A stretch of DNA of 64,000 nt from an uncultured Alphaproteobacteria bacterium (GTDB taxonomy: Bacteria; Pseudomonadota; Alphaproteobacteria; HIMB59). The first letter of the stretch is position 1; each line of letters begins with the position of its first letter. The translations under genes were made by a program, and so were the position numbers. The stretch spans positions 310,001-374,000 of the forward strand of contig CABYRL010000001.1 of the NCBI GenBank assembly GCA_902521465.1, written 5' to 3'. Below are positions 58,496 to 64,000 of this stretch, one piece after another. The notes below the pieces were generated by a model. It saw only the letters and a list, made by a program, of their open reading frames with translations. It did no database searches and was not told where the DNA came from.

Positions 58496-59442
58496 ATCTA
58501 ATCAAAATAAAAAACTACCTTCAAAATAAAAATTTTAAAATAGGGGGTTTTTTAGATTTCAAGTCTGATGCATCAGAAAAAATTTTTAAATTGTGTAAAA
58601 CAGCAAATCAATCACTTCTTATACTCTCTTTTTTAAATAAACCTAGCGATTATAAAAAATATATTAAAGCAACTGAAATTTTAATGTCTCAAAATGTTAA
58701 TACACCAAAAATAATTGATCAAAGTAATTTATATAAGTTTGTAATCATGGATTATTTTCCTACTGCAAATGCATCAAAATATTTCCAAAAACCCCAAATT
58801 AAAAAAATTCTTCCATTGGCTGTGAGAGCTCTTACAAATCTTCAAAAACCCAATAAAAAGTTTTCAGGCGTTCCGCTAAAATCACAAAATAATTTACTCA
58901 AGGATGCTTTGAATGGCATTGAAACCTTTATTGACCATTATGATCATAAGATCCAAATTGGTTTCTATCTCAATAAACTTGTGAAAGTATCTTTGAAAAA
59001 AAGTACTGAAAAATATAGAAAATTTAAGCCAACCTTAACTCATGGTGATTTTTTTTTAGATAATTTAATTTATTACAATCAAAAAGTTTATGTTATTGAT
59101 CATCAAGATACTCACTACAATCACCCATTATTAGATATTTCTTCATTGATATTTGATGCTAGGAGATCTTACTCTACCAAAGTCGAAGATAAATTATTGA
59201 AGCTTTATGCAAGAAGAATGAAACTTAATCTCAAGGAGCTTAGGTCAGATATTCATATGATTAGTCTTTTACGTAATCTGCGAATTCTTGGTAATTGGGT
59301 GCAATTATACAACGCTGGAAAACCAAAATATCTTAGAGTCTTTAGAAAAAATACATGGTCTCAAATATTTAAACACATTGAATATTTAAGACTTTGGGAT
59401 CTCAGAGAAATATTTATGGAGATATATAACAAAACAAGTTAA
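58474..59442 (+). CDS. amgK: Aminoglycoside-phosphotransferase-fold sugar kinase, AmgK-like
   Basis: A 322-residue kinase of the APH fold. Catalytic loop LTHGDFFLDNLIYYNQ near 190-205 (HGDxxxxN), then the metal aspartate in VIDHQDTHYNHPLLDIS near 210. AmgK phosphorylates N-acetylmuramate (and GlcNAc) at C1; the next gene, MurU-like, would make UDP-MurNAc, a peptidoglycan recycling route that bypasses de novo MurNAc synthesis. The tsaE-amgK-murU order is common in alphaproteobacteria. Substrate is inferred from context. Confidence 0.82.
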   Translation: MASQNKINLIKIKNYLQNKNFKIGGFLDFKSDASEKIFKLCKTANQSLLILSFLNKPSDYKKYIKATEILMSQNVNTPKIIDQSNLYKFVIMDYFPTANASKYFQKPQIKKILPLAVRALTNLQKPNKKFSGVPLKSQNNLLKDALNGIETFIDHYDHKIQIGFYLNKLVKVSLKKSTEKYRKFKPTLTHGDFFLDNLIYYNQKVYVIDHQDTHYNHPLLDISSLIFDARRSYSTKVEDKLLKLYARRMKLNLKELRSDIHMISLLRNLRILGNWVQLYNAGKPKYLRVFRKNTWSQIFKHIEYLRLWDLREIFMEIYNKTS

Positions 59443-60084
59443 ATGGATGCTCTAATATTAGCTGCAGGTTATGGAGTGCGAATGGATAGCCTAACCAAAG
59501 ATATCCCTAAACCCTTATTAAAAATAAAAAATAAAACACTTATTAGCTATGCAATTGATCTAATCAAAAACATGTCGTTTGATAAAATTTACATCAATAC
59601 TCACTATAAACATAATATGTTGCAGAGATTTGTCTCTGAAAATTACCCTGATATCTCAATTTCTTATGAAGAAACTATCTTAGGAACAGGAGGTGGTATC
59701 AAAAAAATTCAAAAAAACGACACAGTTATTCTAAATACAGATAATTTATGGGACCAGTCCTTTGAAAATGAATTAGAAGAATCAATTAAATTTTTTGATG
59801 AAAATAAAAATTTTGATAATGTCCTCCTCATAAATTCTAAAAATTATAATTTTGATCTTGAAGTAAATAACAGTGGACTCATTAACTTTCCATCAAAAAT
59901 CCACAATACTTCATTTCAAGGTTGTCATATTATAAGAAAAAACTCTTTGCATCCTTATCCTGAAATTTTTAACATTCAAGATTTTTGGAAAGATTGTTCT
60001 TTAAATAAAAAAATCTATGGATATGAAACCACTGTAATCAATGCTCATGTTGGTACTAAAGATGAGTATTTGAAATACAAATAA
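59443..60084 (+). CDS. murU: Nucleotidyltransferase, MurU-like
   Basis: A 213-residue sugar-1-phosphate nucleotidyltransferase. The signature is LILAAGYGVRMDSLTKDIPKPLLKI at residues 4-28, and ILGTGGGIKKI near 78 and LNTDNLW near 97 complete the active site. With AmgK upstream (starts abut) it fits MurNAc-1-phosphate uridylyltransferase. Other NDP-sugar products cannot be excluded. In many alphaproteobacteria addB-addA follow; here thioredoxin comes 19 bases later. Confidence 0.82.
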   Translation: MDALILAAGYGVRMDSLTKDIPKPLLKIKNKTLISYAIDLIKNMSFDKIYINTHYKHNMLQRFVSENYPDISISYEETILGTGGGIKKIQKNDTVILNTDNLWDQSFENELEESIKFFDENKNFDNVLLINSKNYNFDLEVNNSGLINFPSKIHNTSFQGCHIIRKNSLHPYPEIFNIQDFWKDCSLNKKIYGYETTVINAHVGTKDEYLKYK

Positions 60085-60103
60085 TCATTACCATATTAAA
60101 TAT

Positions 60104-60430
60104 ATGACAGTTGAACAAATAAATGACGATGAATTTAATCAAAAAGTTCTTGAAGGATCAAAAGTTAAGCCCGTTTTGGTAGATTTTTGGGCTGAGTGGT
60201 GTGGTCCATGTAAGGCTATTGCCCCCATCTTAGATAATTTAGCCTCTGAAATGAGCGATAAGATATCTATAAAAAAAATTAATATAGATGAAAACCCTCA
60301 AGCTCCAGCAAACTTCAGCATTAGAAGCATACCCACAATGATACTTTTTAAAGATGGATCATTGGCTGACTCAAAGATTGGTTTAGGCTCCGAAGCAGAC
60401 TTAAGAGATTGGATTAATAGTAAACTTTAG
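60104..60430 (+). CDS. trxA: Thioredoxin
   Basis: A 108-residue classical thioredoxin with active site WAEWCGPCKAI near 29-39, the cis-proline in SIPTMILFKDG near 76 and normal length. It would reduce ArsC, possibly ribonucleotide reductase, and other targets in the cytoplasm. Convergent with the DddP-like gene; CTTTATT (60453) and AATAAAG (60478) in the gap form a weak stem. Confidence 0.95.
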   Translation: MTVEQINDDEFNQKVLEGSKVKPVLVDFWAEWCGPCKAIAPILDNLASEMSDKISIKKINIDENPQAPANFSIRSIPTMILFKDGSLADSKIGLGSEADLRDWINSKL

Positions 60431-60484
60431 AAGATAAGCATATCAAAATATACTTTATTAAATGAGATTATATTTCGAATAAAG

Positions 60485-61771
60485 TTATATATCTATTTCA
60501 TAGGGGAATGAGCTTAGTTGCTCCAAGCCATCTTTGGTTACAACGAACTGATCCTCAAGTTTAATTCCTTCTTTACCGCCAACTTCACCTATATAACTCT
60601 CTACACAGATAGTCATATTTTCCTCAAAGTTGGCTGAGTAATCCGCATTGCTAAAATCTTTATTTGGGTAAGCAACAAGTGGCCATTCATCACAAAGACC
60701 TACACCATGAATAATACAAGGGTAATGATTATCATAACAATTATCTGGCAATTTCCAGGATTTTTCTGCGAATTCTCTAAAATTTAAACCAGCTTTAATC
60801 AGAGATTTGTTATGATTAATATGCTCTAAAGACATTGAGTAAAGCCTTTTTTGTTCATCATTGAGACGATTGCCTTCGACAAAGGTTCGAGAGATATCAG
60901 CACAATAACCATACGGTCCAACCATATCTGTGTCAAAAGCAACTAAATCTCCAGACTCAATTACTCTGTTACTGCATTCTTGAAGCCAAGGATTTGTACG
61001 TGGTCCAGAAACTAAAAGACGAGTCTCAAACCACTCCCCACCATTTTCAATATTGACTTTATGCATGTATGACCAAAGTTCTTCTTCTGTCATACCTGCC
61101 TGAAGTTTATCTTTCATTAGCCACATTCCTTTTTCAGCAGTCTCAATAGAAGCTCTCATGCAAATTAGCTCATCATCAGATTTAATTGATCTTGCAAGCT
61201 CAATGTACTTTTGGGCGTTCACTAGTTTAACATTAAACTGTTTAAGTAACATTTGTATTCCAACTGGATCGGAAACATCTATTGCAAGGCAATTATTATT
61301 AGGTGAATGCTCTCTCATTAAATCTTGAACAGTGCCAGCCCATTTTTTTGCATTTTTATCAACAAAATTATTTGCTGAAAAAAAATCCCAACTATCAACT
61401 GCTCGAATATCATCAATCGTGCATAAATGTTCTGAGAGATGTTCGCTCTTTGGATAATCAAATAGTATTACTTTTCCCTCTGCAGAAATAAATACAAATC
61501 GCACAAGTTCATGCATTGTAAATAAACTCATATTTCTACTGTCGGTTGCATACCTTATATTGATCGGATCAAATAATATGCAAGCACCAACATTATTTAA
61601 CCGTAGTTGCTCTAAAACTCTATTGAGTCGATACATACGTAAACGGTCGAAGTCTATTTTTTCTTCATACAGTCTAGGTTTGTAAACTTGATGTTCAAAA
61701 TTTTGGTTAATTGTTTCGAAAAACTTCGGTCCGATTTTACGGTCAGCAAATTTACTTGTAAAATTACTCAT
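60485..61771 (-). CDS. dddP: DddP-family M24 metalloenzyme, candidate DMSP lyase
   Basis: A 428-residue member of the M24 peptidase fold that matches DddP, the enzyme that cleaves dimethylsulfoniopropionate to DMS and acrylate. Shared DddP blocks are MYRLNRVLEQL, LFDPINIRYATDSRNM near 66-81, GGEWFETRLLVSGPRTNPW near 244-262 and HGVGLCDEWPLVAYP near 355-369. Metal ligands D280, D282, D292, H355, E391 and E406 keep almost the same spacing as in Roseobacter DddP. The residues described there as catalytic, Asp six after the His and Tyr five before it, are present as D361 and Y350. An ordinary proline dipeptidase would not share these blocks. The start overlaps the upstream methyltransferase-like gene in an ATGAGTAA junction. 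DddP-like paralogues with weak lyase activity exist, so function needs testing. Confidence 0.78.
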   Translation of the reverse strand: MSNFTSKFADRKIGPKFFETINQNFEHQVYKPRLYEEKIDFDRLRMYRLNRVLEQLRLNNVGACILFDPINIRYATDSRNMSLFTMHELVRFVFISAEGKVILFDYPKSEHLSEHLCTIDDIRAVDSWDFFSANNFVDKNAKKWAGTVQDLMREHSPNNNCLAIDVSDPVGIQMLLKQFNVKLVNAQKYIELARSIKSDDELICMRASIETAEKGMWLMKDKLQAGMTEEELWSYMHKVNIENGGEWFETRLLVSGPRTNPWLQECSNRVIESGDLVAFDTDMVGPYGYCADISRTFVEGNRLNDEQKRLYSMSLEHINHNKSLIKAGLNFREFAEKSWKLPDNCYDNHYPCIIHGVGLCDEWPLVAYPNKDFSNADYSANFEENMTICVESYIGEVGGKEGIKLEDQFVVTKDGLEQLSSFPYEIDI

Positions 61772-62876
61772 CTAAATGACTTTTGATATTATTCTTTTCA
61801 AACCTTAAAAGATAATCACTAAATTGCAATTTAAGTTTTTTTGCACTATTACTAATTTTATCAAGGAAATTAATACTTATTTTAATATTTTTTTGTTCAT
61901 TTTCGGATATTTGACCAACATAGGTGATAGCATTCCATAATCCAAGAGAGTTCATCGGTGAAAATTTTTTCTTAGAGGATAATGATAGGTTTATAAATGA
62001 AAATAAAAATGAAGATGCAGACACTTTAAATTTTTTTCTAAAATGAGGTATATTTTTATTCAGGCTTTCTACAAATTTTTTGGGATCACTAAATTGATAG
62101 GGATTAATTTTTGGAAAGAATAATTTGAGAAGTTTTTTTGAAAAATCGTTTCCAGATGAATAAATAAAAAATAGCTGACCTTTTACGTCTAACATTTTTA
62201 ATAGTGGAATAAGTACTAGTTTAAGTGTTCTTTCGTATGGAGATCTTAGCCTGAAAGCTTGAGATGCAATAATATAGTCATAAAACTTTGGAATACTCTC
62301 TAACTTACTTGGTATCAAATGCTTTAATGCAATTTTTTGATCCTTTCTATAAATAACCATCAGTGTCTTTTGCTTCGGTCTCAATATGGTTGAAGATGTA
62401 TCCTCTTTTATGTCCCAATTTTTTCTTATAACCTCACCCATATTCATGAGTTGTTGATTGAAACTAAAACTTGTGTTTCCAACTAATTCTTTTTTAATTA
62501 ATTTACAATCTGTAAATCGATTATCATTAATTTCTCTGTAGGATGCATTTGTTATACAGAAAACTAAATTCTTATGTTCAAAAAATCTATAACCAAGATA
62601 ATTTAGAAGACTATTAATATCATCAATACTAATTTCTTTTCCAACAACTATAATTGGATCTTCGGGGAATTTGTCATGAATAGCCGATAGCAATGTGCAG
62701 ATAACTGAGCCATCTCCTGTCCCAGCATCAAAAATTCTAAATGAATCTTTAGTAATTTTTGAATTTTTTAAATACTTCGCTAATTGAAAAGCTATTCGAC
62801 TTTTTTCATTGGTAGAATTTACAAATGATAAATATTTATCTCTTGAATCAAAAAAATCTGACTTTTTTGCCCCCAC
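61764..62876 (-). CDS. Methyltransferase-like protein of unknown function, coupled to dddP
   Basis: A 370-residue soluble protein I cannot place in a named family. A class I SAM-binding motif FDAGTGDGSVICTLL is at 49-63. FYDYIIASQAFRLRSPYERTLKLVLIPLL near 195-225 and GQLFFIYSSGNDF near 232 resemble motifs IV-VI of a Rossmann methyltransferase. The C-terminal 90 residues are lysine-rich and show nothing known. GTG start at 62876 with AGGAG seven bases upstream. It overlaps dddP by 8 bases, so the two are made together. A methyl transfer connected to DMSP or its products is one idea; regulation or modification of another partner is equally open. Confidence 0.6.
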   Translation of the reverse strand: MGAKKSDFFDSRDKYLSFVNSTNEKSRIAFQLAKYLKNSKITKDSFRIFDAGTGDGSVICTLLSAIHDKFPEDPIIVVGKEISIDDINSLLNYLGYRFFEHKNLVFCITNASYREINDNRFTDCKLIKKELVGNTSFSFNQQLMNMGEVIRKNWDIKEDTSSTILRPKQKTLMVIYRKDQKIALKHLIPSKLESIPKFYDYIIASQAFRLRSPYERTLKLVLIPLLKMLDVKGQLFFIYSSGNDFSKKLLKLFFPKINPYQFSDPKKFVESLNKNIPHFRKKFKVSASSFLFSFINLSLSSKKKFSPMNSLGLWNAITYVGQISENEQKNIKISINFLDKISNSAKKLKLQFSDYLLRFEKNNIKSHLDE

Positions 62877-62886
62877 CTTATTTCTC

Positions 62887-62906
62887 CTAGTTTTTTTTTA
62901 AACTAG
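62887..62906. promoter_or_regulatory. Perfect inverted repeat over the ribosome site of the methyltransferase-dddP operon
   Basis: CTAGTTT (62887-62893) and AAACTAG (62900-62906) flank six T residues. On the minus-strand mRNA the last bases of the stem are the first AG of the AGGAG ribosome site, so the hairpin could limit translation. As DNA it could be an operator. The rest of the 201-base gap to the divergent reductase is AT-rich with no clear promoter. Confidence 0.4.
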
Positions 62907-63077
62907 AAATGCATTGATTACCATAATAGAGTTAACTTGTAATTTATAAATATGACTTTAGAAACCTCGCTTTTATTAGATATTTGTCGCAGTTTCAACA
63001 ATATCGATAATGGTTTTTGATATTTACAAAAGAAACAAATAATCTAACTCAAGTAACATTTATTATAATAATAAGAC

Positions 63078-64000
63078 ATGACTAATATCATTAAATCAGG
63101 TGGAAGCCACGAAACAGACGTTGTTATTATAGGAGCTGGTCCATGCGGTCTCTTTCAAGTTTTTGAATTGGGTCTTTTAGATATGAAGGCTCATTTAATC
63201 GACAACCTTGACAAAATAGGAGGTCAGTGCGCAGAATTATATCCTGATAAAAATTTATATGATATTCCAAGTAGGCCTGCTATTACCGGCCAAGAACTTA
63301 CCGATGATTTAATAAAACAAGCTGAGCCTTTCAATCCCTCTTATCATCTCAATCAATTAACCTCTAAAATATCTTTAAATGATAATGATATTTTAGTTGA
63401 AACCGATAAGGGCACATCCATTAAATGCAAGTCTCTTGTGATTGCAGCAGGTGCAGGTAGTTTTGTTCCAAGAAAGCTTCCTGCAGAGGGTTCTCAGGAG
63501 CTAGAAAATAAACATATTTTTTACTCTGTTAAAAAAAGATCTGATTTTCAAGATAAGAATATTTTAATAATTGGTGGTGGTGACTCTGCACTGGATTATG
63601 TAATGGGATTTCAAGGAATAGCCAAAAAAGTTTCTTTGGTACACAGAAGAAAAGAATTTAAAGGAGTTCAAGACTCTGTAAATAAAGTTATGTCTTTAGT
63701 TGATAAAGGCAATGTAAATTTCAATATGGGAAGTTTAAAAAAGGTTGAAAAAAATGATAACAGTAAAGTCAAAGTGACACTTGATGATGAGACAACCATA
63801 GACGATATTGACGCAATATTCCCTTTTTTTGGTTTAAAAATAGAATTAGGCCCAATCGCAGACTGGGGTTTGAATTTAGAGAAAAATTTAATATCAGTGA
63901 ATACTGAAAATTTTGAAACTTCTGTTCCAAGAGTTTTTGCTGTTGGAGATATTTGTATTTATCCTGGTAAATTAAAGTTAATCTTGAGTGGATTTCATGA
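63078..64000 (+). CDS. Ferredoxin-NADP+ reductase, thioredoxin-reductase-like type (C-terminus off window)
   Basis: A flavoprotein reductase open to the right window edge, 307 complete codons. FAD motif DVVIIGAGPCGLFQVFELGLL near 14-34, then GGQCAELYPDKNLYDIPSRPAI near 49-70. The last block is the hallmark of the YumC-type ferredoxin-NADP reductase rather than thioredoxin reductase. The NADPH motif ILIIGGGDSALDYV is near 162-175, and no CxxC redox pair is present. FAVGDICIYPGKLKLI near the edge is the second FAD motif, so about 30 residues are missing. It starts at ATG and is divergent from the methyltransferase-dddP operon. Confidence 0.9.
   Translation, partial: MTNIIKSGGSHETDVVIIGAGPCGLFQVFELGLLDMKAHLIDNLDKIGGQCAELYPDKNLYDIPSRPAITGQELTDDLIKQAEPFNPSYHLNQLTSKISLNDNDILVETDKGTSIKCKSLVIAAGAGSFVPRKLPAEGSQELENKHIFYSVKKRSDFQDKNILIIGGGDSALDYVMGFQGIAKKVSLVHRRKEFKGVQDSVNKVMSLVDKGNVNFNMGSLKKVEKNDNSKVKVTLDDETTIDDIDAIFPFFGLKIELGPIADWGLNLEKNLISVNTENFETSVPRVFAVGDICIYPGKLKLILSGFH

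Noticed and set aside
62952-63020. 22-codon open frame in the gap before the ferredoxin-NADP reductase
   Set aside because: It has no ribosome site, and at this length an open frame is expected by chance.

Overview
This is a contiguous stretch of an AT-rich, tightly packed alphaproteobacterial chromosome. It looks like a streamlined marine oligotroph of the SAR11 / HIMB59 (AEGEAN-169) type. The evidence is low G+C, near-zero gene spacing, many TTG starts, RegB/RegA, alphaproteobacterial gene orders (rimI-miaB-phoH-ybeY-corC-lnt; nusA-infB-rbfA-truB-rpsO-pnp; fabA-fabB-fabI; dnaA-dnaN-recF-gyrB), PlcP/Agt lipid-remodelling genes and a DddP-type DMSP lyase candidate. I cannot name the genus. 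I see no rRNA, tRNA, CRISPR, phage or insertion sequence. Almost all DNA is accounted for by about 58 genes, two of them cut by the window edges (glnD at the left, a ferredoxin-NADP reductase at the right).

Region 1 (1-20.2 kb) is a phosphate-stress island. A partial glnD is divergent from an unknown ATP-grasp-like gene. An exported beta-propeller protein and exopolyphosphatase (ppx) face the long + strand run sixA-ppk1-phoR-pstS-pstC-pstA-pstB-phoU-phoB-arsC. After a convergent gap holding a candidate structured RNA come dgkA and a SET-domain gene on the minus strand, then plcP-agt-rimI on the plus strand. An identical 17-mer at 2460, 10361 and 17899 lies just upstream of the ATP-grasp-like gene, pstS and plcP. 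At pstS it runs into a second 11-bp-phased repeat, as in a Pho box. The working picture is one PhoB regulon joining phosphate uptake, polyphosphate, arsenate defence and replacement of phospholipids by glycolipids.

Region 2 (20.2-32.9 kb) is housekeeping: tRNA modification, ribosome maturation (phoH, ybeY, corC), lipoprotein acylation (lnt), trmB, and the nusA-infB-rbfA-truB-rpsO-pnp translation/RNA cluster. A strong intrinsic terminator sits directly before nusA, and rimP and ylxR are absent from their usual places. Region 3 (32.9-38.4 kb, minus strand) holds ubiE, separate coaC and coaB genes split by one in-frame stop, dut, a ThiF/MoeB-like gene and fabA-fabB-fabI.

Region 4 (38.4-50.2 kb, plus strand) is mutM, rpsT, then dnaA-dnaN-recF-gyrB fused without gaps to the redox two-component pair regB-regA, then polA. 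A DnaA-box-like site overlaps a promoter-like sequence in the mutM-rpsT gap. Region 5 (50.2-54.3 kb, minus strand) is the class Ia ribonucleotide reductase operon nrdA-nrdB-glutaredoxin with a promoter and an NrdR-box-like palindrome.

Region 6 (54.5-60.4 kb, plus strand) is a SAM-recycling set (adenosine kinase, ahcY, metK) followed by tsaE, amgK-murU and thioredoxin. Region 7 (60.5-64 kb) holds a minus-strand two-gene operon, a methyltransferase-like protein of unknown role coupled to the DddP-family DMSP lyase candidate, and a divergent partial ferredoxin-NADP reductase. The observations I would follow first are the candidate RNA at 16939-17010, the shared Pho-box element with its uncharacterised target gene, and the DddP/methyltransferase-like pair.
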